A stretch of DNA of 14,552 nt from Chthonomonadaceae bacterium. GTDB lineage: Bacteria > Armatimonadota > Chthonomonadetes > Chthonomonadales > Chthonomonadaceae. Positions 1-7,281 of this stretch are shown piece by piece; position 1 is the first letter of the stretch, and every line of letters starts with the position of its first letter. Location of the stretch: assembly GCA_014377395.1 (NCBI GenBank), contig JACMPS010000177.1, positions 1 to 14,552 of the forward strand, in the 5' to 3' direction. Below the pieces are notes generated by a model. It was not told the DNA's origin. It did not search any database and worked only from the letters and a program-made list of their open reading frames with translations. The position numbers and the translations under genes were made by a program.

Positions 1-2
1 CC

Positions 3-728
3 CATTTTTTGCTGAATGAACTGCTCCGCTTGATCCGGGTGGCATTGGTGCTCTCCTTGTGGCGAATACTGCTCAAAGATCGTCCTGAGGGCGTTGACGG
101 CATGACCCTGTCAACTCTGCTCACCTACACGCTGATTGCGGAGTTGTTTGCGGAGCAAATGGCGGCGCAAACCGGAATCGAAGATTTAATCTGGAACGGC
201 ACGATTTTAACCCGGTTTCTGCAACCGATGCCGTTTGTAGGAGTCCTTTCGGCGGAAATGGTCGGGCGGTGGCGTGTCGGGTTGTGGCTGGTCACGATTC
301 CGCTGTTGTTGTTGTGTCCCTTTTTTGGGGTCTCGCCTCTTCCCGCTTCAATCACGGCAGGAGTGCTGTTCACGGTGAGTCTTTCGCTGGCGGTCATTGT
401 CGGGTTGGCACTGGACACGATTTCCGCTTCATTTATGATTGTCTGGGGCGGCAACATTTGGATACTGTCTGATCTCAGAAACGCGGTAGTCACTCTGTTG
501 ACGGGTGCATTCTTGCCGTATGCCCTCCTGCCCTACGGAATCGGCAAGGTTTTTGCATGGCTTCCCTTTGCGGCAATGGCGTCCACACCTCTGCAAATTT
601 TCACCGGGACAGGTGACAGTCCCCTTAAACTTCTGGCGTTACAACTTTTCTGGGCAATCACGTTAACCTTTACTGCCGTCAAAGTGTGGAATTTTTCTCG
701 TGAAAGAATTGTGGGGCAGGGGGGCTAA
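3..728 (+). CDS. ABC-2 family permease subunit (COG4587-like), 5' end outside window
   Basis: Integral membrane subunit of an ABC exporter with unknown substrate. The frame is open to the left edge, and the visible protein starts inside what is normally the first or second transmembrane region. About 30-40 N-terminal residues are therefore probably missing, and the TTG at 9 is unlikely to be the true start. Visible hydrophobic stretches include GMTLSTLLTYTLIAELF, VGLWLVTIPLLLLCPFFGV, the region around LFTVSLSLAVIVGLAL, a segment around LLTGAFLPYALLPYGIG and a final LALQLFWAITLTFTAVKVW. The soluble stretch IWNGTILTRFLQPMPF between the early membrane segments fits the conserved loop of this family. 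It is followed after 5 bp by a second permease and then an ATPase, which matches the COG4586/COG4587/COG3694 trio. The family call rests on topology and neighbours; the substrate cannot be read from sequence. Confidence 0.8.
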   Translation, partial: HFLLNELLRLIRVALVLSLWRILLKDRPEGVDGMTLSTLLTYTLIAELFAEQMAAQTGIEDLIWNGTILTRFLQPMPFVGVLSAEMVGRWRVGLWLVTIPLLLLCPFFGVSPLPASITAGVLFTVSLSLAVIVGLALDTISASFMIVWGGNIWILSDLRNAVVTLLTGAFLPYALLPYGIGKVFAWLPFAAMASTPLQIFTGTGDSPLKLLALQLFWAITLTFTAVKVWNFSRERIVGQGG

Positions 729-733
729 TTTCG

Positions 734-1564
734 GTGCTAAAATCTATTCTCAGAGGCTGGAAGAGTCAGGGCTATCTCGACGGGATTCAACTCCTGCGGA
801 ATCGCTCGACTTTTTTCATGTACGCTTTTTCCGAACTGATCCTGGCGACCGCAAGCGTCTCCGGCATGGTGTTGCTCGCCTCAAAGTTCGGCGGCATCGG
901 CGTGTGGAGCCGCACGGACATTTTCTTTCTACTCGGTTACGCGCTCACGGTGGACAGTTTGTTGGAAATGTTTTTCGGCTACAATATCCGCAACATCAGT
1001 CGGCGAATCGGGCGGGGGCAGTTGGATCACCTTCTGGTTCAACCGCGTCCTCTGTGGATCGCCCTTTTCACGGAGGGATTTTCGCCGTTTTCCGTCTTTT
1101 TGCGCTTGATTCCGGGAGGTGTGTTGATCGGGTGGGCAATCACGCAAAAGCCGATTGAGATTTCGCCGATGTGGTGGGGGTGGTTTGCCCTCAATATCGT
1201 GGCTTCGGTAGGCGTGGTTCTCGGTTACTCGTTTGCGTGGGGAAGTCTTGCGTTCTGGTCGCCGCGTGGAGCCGAGGAAATTTGCAGTTCGATCAGCAGA
1301 ATGTTCGGGCAATTGCAGATATTTCCGCTCAATGGGTTAGGCATCATTACCGGGGGACTGCTGACAATCTTGCCTATCGGATTTATGGCGTGGTTTCCGG
1401 CTCGAACGTTGCTTACCGTTCCGCTCTATCCACAATCACTACTGATCACGCCCATTGTGTCACTTTGTTTTCTCGGTCTCGGACTGGTTTCGTTTGTGCG
1501 GGGGCTGGCGCATTACGGGCGCACAGGCTCACAAAGGTACCTCGATCATGGACACCGTCGTTAG
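734..1564 (+). CDS. ABC-2 family permease subunit (COG3694 / DUF990-like)
   Basis: Second membrane subunit of the same ABC exporter, 276 aa and full length. I chose the GTG at 734 because a G-rich Shine-Dalgarno (AGGGGGG, 718-724) lies 9 nt upstream and the next in-frame starts would cut into the conserved N-terminus. The N-terminal part (GYLDGIQLLRNRSTFFMYAF) precedes about six hydrophobic segments. The cytoplasmic loop RRIGRGQLDHLLVQPRPLW and the C-terminal region PIGFMAWFPARTLL are typical of ABC2_membrane_6 proteins. The C-terminal tail HYGRTGSQRY also resembles the end of family members. The last 17 bp overlap the start of the ATPase gene, which suggests translational coupling. A drug, lipid or polysaccharide export role is possible but not supported by anything specific here. 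Confidence 0.85.
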   Translation: MLKSILRGWKSQGYLDGIQLLRNRSTFFMYAFSELILATASVSGMVLLASKFGGIGVWSRTDIFFLLGYALTVDSLLEMFFGYNIRNISRRIGRGQLDHLLVQPRPLWIALFTEGFSPFSVFLRLIPGGVLIGWAITQKPIEISPMWWGWFALNIVASVGVVLGYSFAWGSLAFWSPRGAEEICSSISRMFGQLQIFPLNGLGIITGGLLTILPIGFMAWFPARTLLTVPLYPQSLLITPIVSLCFLGLGLVSFVRGLAHYGRTGSQRYLDHGHRR

Positions 1565-2570
1565 TCTTCACAACGTTTGTAAAACCTTCCGACAGAAACA
1601 GCCTTCCAAAAGCGGAGGTTTGTTCTCTAACCTGATTCGCCCGGAAATTCGGGAGGTTCACGCGCTCCAGAACGTCAGTCTTGAAGTCAATCGCGGCGAA
1701 ATTGTGGCGTATGCGGGTCCCAACGGAGCCGGGAAATCCACCACCGTCAAAATGCTTTCCGGGATGCTTGCCCCTGATTCGGGAACGGTACGCGCTCTGG
1801 GGCTTGATCCGATTCATGATCGTGTGAAGTATGTCGGCAAGATTGGCGTTGTGTTTGGACAACGCACGGAACTCTGGTGGGATATGCCCGTGTCCGCCTC
1901 CTTCGAGTGGAAGCGAGCAATCTGGGATGTGCCGCAAGAGCGTTACACCCGGATGCTTAAAACGGTGAAGGAACTGCTTGGCTTAGAACCCTACTTCCAC
2001 AGTCTTGTACGCGAACTGAGTCTGGGACAGAGAATGAGTGCCGATCTGGGCTTGGCATTGCTTCACGAGCCGGAAATTCTCTTTCTCGATGAGCCGACGC
2101 TCGGTCTTGACGTGCTGGCAAAACGCAGTATGCTCCAATTCATCAAGGAAATCAATCGTGAACGACAGGTTACGGTGATGATCACTTCGCACAATATGGT
2201 GGAATTAGAACAACTTGCAGGGCGTGTCGTTCTTATCAATGCCGGACAAATTGCGTTTGACGGCGACTTTACAAAATTGCGTCAGACCTTTTCGGACAAA
2301 CGCCACCTGATGATCGAAACGCGCACCGAAGTGGCTCCTGTTTTCGAAGAAGCACAACTTTTGCGCTCGGAGGCGGGGCGGCACAACTATGTTTTCGATG
2401 CCGCCAAAGTTGATCTGATCACACTGATTCAGAGTGCGTCCCGGCAGGGCGAAGTGCTGGATGTCGAGACGCAACGCGCCCCCATTGATGATGTATTCGC
2501 CGAGATTTACACGCAAATGTCTCAAATAGAAACTGTAGACCCTCTCATTTCCACAATCTCCTTAAAATAG
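1548..2570 (+). CDS. ABC transporter ATPase (COG4586-like)
   Basis: Nucleotide-binding subunit that drives the two upstream permeases, 340 aa. The frame opens earlier (1455), but the ATG at 1548 is preferred: it gives the normal N-terminus MDTVVSLHNVCKTF and has AAAGG about 10 nt upstream. Visible motifs are Walker A GPNGAGKST (57-65), Q-loop Q105, signature LSLGQ (157-161), Walker B ILFLDEP (177-183), D-loop region LGLD (185-188) and switch histidine H215. The stretch FGQRTELWWDMP after the Q-loop is characteristic of the COG4586 group that pairs with DUF990 permeases. About 100 residues follow the ATPase core, as in relatives. The usual gene order is ATPase first; here it comes last. An imperfect hairpin lies just downstream. 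Confidence 0.93.
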   Translation: MDTVVSLHNVCKTFRQKQPSKSGGLFSNLIRPEIREVHALQNVSLEVNRGEIVAYAGPNGAGKSTTVKMLSGMLAPDSGTVRALGLDPIHDRVKYVGKIGVVFGQRTELWWDMPVSASFEWKRAIWDVPQERYTRMLKTVKELLGLEPYFHSLVRELSLGQRMSADLGLALLHEPEILFLDEPTLGLDVLAKRSMLQFIKEINRERQVTVMITSHNMVELEQLAGRVVLINAGQIAFDGDFTKLRQTFSDKRHLMIETRTEVAPVFEEAQLLRSEAGRHNYVFDAAKVDLITLIQSASRQGEVLDVETQRAPIDDVFAEIYTQMSQIETVDPLISTISLK

Positions 2571-2583
2571 CCCCAAAATTATT

Positions 2584-2613
2584 TTAAGACCGAGCAGGAA
2601 CTCGCTCTCTTAA
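2584..2613 (+). terminator. Imperfect hairpin after ABC cassette, possible terminator
   Basis: An outer 6-bp stem TTAAGA/TCTTAA (2584-2589 with 2608-2613) encloses an inner 4-bp stem CGAG/CTCG (2591-2594 with 2601-2604) with loop CAGGAA. The internal loop is asymmetric (C against CTC). It sits 14 nt after the ATPase stop. No clean T-tract follows, although the next 40 nt are AT-rich. It could be a weak terminator or an mRNA 3'-end stabiliser. Confidence 0.3.
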
Positions 2614-2656
2614 AGACGAATAATCAAAATATCTTATTTTGGAAGCGAATGCAACT

Positions 2657-3676
2657 ATGAAAACCCTGATTATCGGTGGAACCGGACTCATCTCGACAAG
2701 CCTCACAAAGCAACTCCTCGAAAAAGGCGAAGACGTGACGCTTTATAATCGGGGAAAGCGCGAAGCGCGTTTCCCTGAAGGCGCGAAAACAATCTTAGGA
2801 GACCGCACGGATTTTCCTCGTTTCGAGGAGCAAATGCAAGAAGCGGACGAGTTTGATTGCGTGATTGATATGATCGGATATCAGCCCGCCGAAGCCGACA
2901 GCATGATTCGTGCTTTTAAGGGACGCTGTGGACATTTCATTTTCTGCTCGACGGTAGATGTCTACAATCGCCCGGACAATCCTTATCCCATTCCCGAAAA
3001 TGCAAAACGCGAGTCCGCTTCCGATTACGGGCGTAAGAAAACTCAGATGGAAGACACGTTATTGGAAGCGGGAGGAAGTGATTTCCCCGTCACCGTAATG
3101 CGCCCCGCCATGACTTACGGCGAAGGAGGCACAATCGTGCATACCTTCGGGTGGACGACCACCTATCTGGATCGCATCAAAAAAGGCAAACCGATTGTCG
3201 TGCATGGCGATGGACACGGACTGTGGGTGGCGTGTCACATTGACGACGTGGCACGGGGCTTTATCGGGGCAATGGGCAACCCGAAATCGTTTGGAAATGC
3301 CTATAACCTGACGGGCGAAGAGGCGTTGACCTGGAACACATTCGCGCAGGGCGTAGCAAAAGCGATGAATGCACCTGACCCGCAAATCGTTCATATTCCT
3401 ACCGATCTCCTTGCGAAAATCGCCCCGAAACGTGCCGGAATCACCATTTCCAATTTTACCTTTCCTTCGCTTTTCGATACCTCGGCGGCGCGACGCGATC
3501 TTGGGTTTGCGTACACGATTCCCTGGGTGGAGGGAGCGCGGCGCACAATCAATTTTCTGGAAGCGAAAGACCGTATTCTGAATAGTGACGACGACCCCTT
3601 TGATGACCGGCTGATCTCCGCCTGGAATCGTCTTTCCGAAAGCATGGTTTCGGAATTGGAAGGTCTCGACAACTGA
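2657..3676 (+). CDS. NAD-dependent epimerase/dehydratase family protein (extended/atypical SDR)
   Basis: Probably a soluble NAD(P)-binding sugar-nucleotide epimerase or dehydratase-type enzyme, 339 aa. I chose the ATG at 2657 over the upstream TTG at 2639. It gives an immediate Rossmann strand MKTLIIGGTGLIS (glycine motif residues 7-12), and GGAAG lies about 11 nt upstream. YNRG (30-33) follows the second strand, as in CSP41-like atypical SDRs. CSTVDVY (97-103) supplies the central Ser/Thr, and Y124-GRK-K128 is the YxxxK catalytic pair. MRPAMTYG and HIDDVARG are further extended-SDR landmarks. The substrate is unknown, since no pathway genes flank it. It lies between an ABC exporter and a kinase cassette and appears to be a standalone gene. 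Confidence 0.88.
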   Translation: MKTLIIGGTGLISTSLTKQLLEKGEDVTLYNRGKREARFPEGAKTILGDRTDFPRFEEQMQEADEFDCVIDMIGYQPAEADSMIRAFKGRCGHFIFCSTVDVYNRPDNPYPIPENAKRESASDYGRKKTQMEDTLLEAGGSDFPVTVMRPAMTYGEGGTIVHTFGWTTTYLDRIKKGKPIVVHGDGHGLWVACHIDDVARGFIGAMGNPKSFGNAYNLTGEEALTWNTFAQGVAKAMNAPDPQIVHIPTDLLAKIAPKRAGITISNFTFPSLFDTSAARRDLGFAYTIPWVEGARRTINFLEAKDRILNSDDDPFDDRLISAWNRLSESMVSELEGLDN

Positions 3677-3694
3677 TGTACTCTCTGTACTCTC
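3677..3694. repeat. Perfect 9-bp tandem repeat (TGTACTCTC x2)
   Basis: TGTACTCTC occurs twice head to tail, at 3677-3685 and 3686-3694. It begins at the first base after the epimerase stop codon and ends 13 nt before the proposed start of the kinase. Function is unknown. It could be a slippage product or a small direct-repeat binding site. Confidence 0.7.
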
Positions 3695-3707
3695 GGTAAA
3701 ATTGCCA

Positions 3708-6700
3708 ATGACAAAGCCGACCACCCTCGCTCCTGCTCAGGCACAGATTCCACTTCAAGTTAACCCTCTATCTTCTTCCAGATCGTTGGAGGTGGAAAGG
3801 TTGGCGGCAAAGTTGCGTCTGCTCTCGAAAGTACAACGCGAGTTGCTGGCAATCGAGAACATGGATACGCTTTGCCTTCGCGTTGTTGAGTTAGGAAAAG
3901 AATGCCTCGGTTTTGAGCGGCTGGGAATCTGGTTTTTTGCGGGTGACGAAGACAAACTCATCGGCTTTTATGGAACCGACATTGAGGGAAAAATCCGTGA
4001 TGAGCGAGGCTGGACAGATGAAAATCGCGGTCTTATTTACCGGGACTATTTTCGTTCCAATGATACGGCTTTGCTGTTTCGCGGCGTCAACGACACCGAA
4101 ACCAGTTATCCCGGCAATCTGAGTTTTGTGGCTCCGCTTCGTGACGGGGAAAAACTCATTGGGATTCTCAGTTGCGACAATCTGTTGAGTTCGCGTCCTT
4201 TCGATGAAGGACAGAGTGAAATTCTGGTGCTTTATGCAACACTGATAGAGCCTCTCTGCACCCGAATCAAGCGCGAGGAATCCCTTCACCGAAATCTACT
4301 GACAGAGCGAAAACTGACTCAGGGCTTGCGAAATCTGTACGCCGTCACCCGCGAGCTTTCGACGGTGAGAGAAGAACGGGAGTTGTGTCGACTCTCGGTT
4401 TTGCGGGGGCATGAAACCCTGAAATTGGGTCGTCTCTCGGTTTGGCTTTACGCGGAGGACAAGGGACGCATGATCGGAACCTACGGAACCGATGAAGCCG
4501 GACAACTCCGAGACGAAACCGAAGCGTGGTGGGCGGTTGATCCCGGTCAGGGTAAATTCAAGCGGCTTTTGGACAACAAAGCGGCTCTGGACATTCAATT
4601 CGATGTCCCCCTCGCCAATCATCTCCAGATTCAGGTGGGGACGGGAACGCAAATTGCGGCTCCTCTGTGGGTGGGAGAAAGCCTTGTCGGGGTTCTCTTT
4701 ACGGACACGCTCCACCGGGAAGATGGATTTTCCGCACTCGATCAGGAATTGATTTCCCTGTTTGCCGCCTCCCTGACGCAAATGCTCCTCAAATTGCGCG
4801 AAGAGCAAAAAGTCTACCGACTTAACACTCACCTCGAAGAAAGGGTGAATGAACGTGCCTCGCAACTTAATTATGAACTGAAGTTGCGGCGTGAGATCGA
4901 AATTAATTTGACTCTTAGCGAAGAACGGTTGCGGCTGGCACTGCAAAATGGGGAACTGGGTCTATGGGACATCACTTATCACTCGGTTTATTTCTGTTTC
5001 AGCCCACACTTCAAGGCATTACTGGGCGACGAAGAAGGAAAAACGCAGGAGTCGCTGGAGAGCTGGGATAAAAGAATTCATCCGGAAGATAGAGATCAGG
5101 CAACCGCAAGTTGGGCGGAACATGAGACCGGAAGTCTTGACCTTTATGAAGCGGAATATCGTATTCGGACGAAAAACGGAGAATGGAAGTGGATCACTGC
5201 ACGAGGGCGTATTGTCACAAGAGATGCAGACGGAAAACCCGTTCGATCCATTGGAATTTTGATCGACATAGACAGCCGCAAGCAACTCGGAGAGCAACTG
5301 AAAACAAGCGAAAAGCGTTGGAAATTTGCTCTGGAAGGCAGTAGAGACGGCGTTTGGGACTGGAACATTAAAGCCAACCGCTCTTTTTTCTCCCTGCGGT
5401 GGCAGAGAATGTTAGGGTATACCCCCGAAGATGTTCCCGCTACATTTTCCGACTGGTTGGATTTGTTGCACCCGGAGGACAGAGAGCGCGTCTATGAGGT
5501 GCAAATGGCACACATCCAGGGCGAAACCCCCCTTTATGAAGCCGAGTTTCGGATGCGTTGCAAAGACAAAACCTACAAATGGATTCTGTCTCGCGGCAAG
5601 GTAATGGAGCGAGATAGTGCCGGAACCGCCCTGCGAATTGTAGGAACGCACACGGATATCGGTCATCGCAAAATGATGGAGGAGCAACTTCGTGAAAGCG
5701 AAGAACGTTGGAAATTCGCCCTTGAGGGAAGCGGTGACGGAGTATGGGATTGGAATATCGCGATTAATCACGTTTACTTTTCTCGACGTTGGAAGGAAAT
5801 GCTCGGCTATTCTGCCGATGAGGTGTCCGACAGACCCGATGTCTGGGTAGCGTTGGTTCACCCGGATGATTTTTCGAATGTTGAAGCCGTCGGGCAAAGC
5901 CACATGAGGGGCGAAATTCCCGAATATCTTGCGGAATACCGGATGCGTTGCAAAGACGGTAGTTATCGCTGGATTCTTTCACGGGGAAGAGTTCTGGACA
6001 GAGCCGCCGATGGCACTCCGCTTCGCGCTCTGGGGACGCACACCGACATCACCAAAAGAAAATGGGCGGAAGACGAAATTTTACGCCTTAACCGTGATCT
6101 GTCTTCGCGGGCAACTCAACTGGAAGCCGCAAACAAAGAACTGGAATCGTTCAGTTATTCCGTTTCCCATGACCTACGCGCTCCCCTGCGAAGTATAGAT
6201 GGCTTCAGTAATGCCCTGCTCGAAGACTACGGCGACCTGTTCGATCCCGAAGCCCGAAAATATATGGATCGAATCAGTGCATCAACACGCCGTATGGGGC
6301 ATCTCATAGATGACCTCTTGACGCTTTCCCGCATTACCCGTGCCGAAGTCAGCCGGCAAGAGGTGGACGTAACCCTCCTTACCGAAAAAGTGATTGCGGC
6401 AATCATGGAAAGAGAAGAAAATCGGAAAATCGAGTGGGTACTCGAAAAAGGAATGACGGCATATGCAGATCCCTACTTGCTCCGCATTGTTCTGGAAAAC
6501 TTGTTGGGAAATGCCGTCAAGTTTACCGGGAAAAATGCAAGTGCGAAAATCGAAATCGGCGTGTCACGAAACGAGGGCGAAACCGTCTACTTTGTGCGCG
6601 ATGATGGCGTCGGCTTCGATCCCACCTACGCAGGCAAACTCTTTGGAGCCTTTCAGCGTCTTCATCGTGCCACCGACTTCGAGGGAACCGGAATCGGACT

Positions 6701-6824
6701 GGCGACCGTGCAACGGATCGTCGCCAAACACGGTGGACGTATCTGGGGCGAAAGTGAAATTGGGGCGGGAGCCGTATTTTCTTTCACGCTCAAGCCTCCC
6801 ACTCGGTTTGTGGAAAGCGACTAG
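3708..6824 (+). CDS. Cytoplasmic sensor histidine kinase, GAF-GAF-PAS-PAS-PAS-HisKA-HATPase
   Basis: Multi-sensor histidine kinase, 1038 aa, with no obvious signal peptide or membrane segment, so probably cytoplasmic. The ATG at 3708 is preferred to the TTG two codons upstream; no strong Shine-Dalgarno is visible. Domains in order: GAF1 (about 27-185), GAF2 (about 205-375), a charged coiled-coil linker (about 370-415), PAS1 (about 403-531), PAS2 (about 534-661), PAS3 (about 664-785), HisKA and HATPase_c. The H-box YSVSHDLRAPLRSIDGFS places the phospho-acceptor at H821. The N-box ENLLGNAVKF is at 930-939, G1 DDGVGFD near 965-971 and G2 GTGIGL at 993-998. The H-box type resembles bacteriophytochrome-like kinases that partner with Rcp1 regulators, and such a regulator follows 8 bp downstream. 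I see no chromophore-binding cysteine that I would trust, so the ligand is unknown. Confidence 0.93.
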   Translation: MTKPTTLAPAQAQIPLQVNPLSSSRSLEVERLAAKLRLLSKVQRELLAIENMDTLCLRVVELGKECLGFERLGIWFFAGDEDKLIGFYGTDIEGKIRDERGWTDENRGLIYRDYFRSNDTALLFRGVNDTETSYPGNLSFVAPLRDGEKLIGILSCDNLLSSRPFDEGQSEILVLYATLIEPLCTRIKREESLHRNLLTERKLTQGLRNLYAVTRELSTVREERELCRLSVLRGHETLKLGRLSVWLYAEDKGRMIGTYGTDEAGQLRDETEAWWAVDPGQGKFKRLLDNKAALDIQFDVPLANHLQIQVGTGTQIAAPLWVGESLVGVLFTDTLHREDGFSALDQELISLFAASLTQMLLKLREEQKVYRLNTHLEERVNERASQLNYELKLRREIEINLTLSEERLRLALQNGELGLWDITYHSVYFCFSPHFKALLGDEEGKTQESLESWDKRIHPEDRDQATASWAEHETGSLDLYEAEYRIRTKNGEWKWITARGRIVTRDADGKPVRSIGILIDIDSRKQLGEQLKTSEKRWKFALEGSRDGVWDWNIKANRSFFSLRWQRMLGYTPEDVPATFSDWLDLLHPEDRERVYEVQMAHIQGETPLYEAEFRMRCKDKTYKWILSRGKVMERDSAGTALRIVGTHTDIGHRKMMEEQLRESEERWKFALEGSGDGVWDWNIAINHVYFSRRWKEMLGYSADEVSDRPDVWVALVHPDDFSNVEAVGQSHMRGEIPEYLAEYRMRCKDGSYRWILSRGRVLDRAADGTPLRALGTHTDITKRKWAEDEILRLNRDLSSRATQLEAANKELESFSYSVSHDLRAPLRSIDGFSNALLEDYGDLFDPEARKYMDRISASTRRMGHLIDDLLTLSRITRAEVSRQEVDVTLLTEKVIAAIMEREENRKIEWVLEKGMTAYADPYLLRIVLENLLGNAVKFTGKNASAKIEIGVSRNEGETVYFVRDDGVGFDPTYAGKLFGAFQRLHRATDFEGTGIGLATVQRIVAKHGGRIWGESEIGAGAVFSFTLKPPTRFVESD

Positions 6825-6832
6825 AAATCACC

Positions 6833-7279
6833 ATGTCAACAAGAGAGATTTTGCTGGTGGAGGACAACCCGGACGACGAGGAATTGACCCTCCGGGCGTT
6901 GAGAAAAAACAAAGTGACGAATCCCGTTGTGGTGGCACATGACGGGGTGGAAGCACTGGATTACCTGTTTGGAACCGGGGAATATGAAGGGCGTGACACC
7001 TCTCAATTGCCTGCGGTTGTTTTGTTGGACTTGAAATTGCCGCGCCTCGACGGTCTGGAAGTTCTGGAGCGAGTGCGCCGAAACGAGCCGACACGCTTTT
7101 TGCCGATTGTGGTGTTGACTTCCTCGCGGGAAGAGCCTGATTTGTTGAAGGCTTACTCGCTTGGAGCGAACAGCTACATTGTGAAACCCGTTGATTTCGA
7201 TGATTTCGTCCACGCAGTTGGTCAGCTCGGTCTTTATTGGATTTTGCTGAACGAACACTTACCCGGAGTGATGAGGTAG
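6833..7279 (+). CDS. Single-domain response regulator, Rcp1 type
   Basis: Stand-alone CheY-like receiver, 148 aa, with no output domain. Acidic pocket residues are E10-D11 (LLVEDNPDD), the phospho-acceptor is D66 (VVLLDLKLPRLDG), the switch threonine is T96 (VVLTSS) and the conserved lysine is K118 (YIVKPVDF). The spacing and the DGVEALDYLFG segment are typical of Rcp1 regulators partnered with phytochrome-like kinases. The C-terminal tail VHAVGQLGLYWILLNEHLP also matches that group. It starts 8 bp after the large kinase and ends 2 bp before the hybrid kinase start, so all three are very probably one transcript. It is the likely direct phosphoryl acceptor of the upstream kinase (inference). 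What it then acts on is not encoded here. Confidence 0.95.
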   Translation: MSTREILLVEDNPDDEELTLRALRKNKVTNPVVVAHDGVEALDYLFGTGEYEGRDTSQLPAVVLLDLKLPRLDGLEVLERVRRNEPTRFLPIVVLTSSREEPDLLKAYSLGANSYIVKPVDFDDFVHAVGQLGLYWILLNEHLPGVMR

Positions 7280-7281
7280 AG

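Noticed and set aside
3969..4500. Bilin-binding phytochrome photosensor in the large kinase
   Set aside because: The kinase core is phytochrome-like, but the GAF domains lack a recognisable chromophore cysteine context and there is no PHY-like domain; three PAS domains sit there instead.
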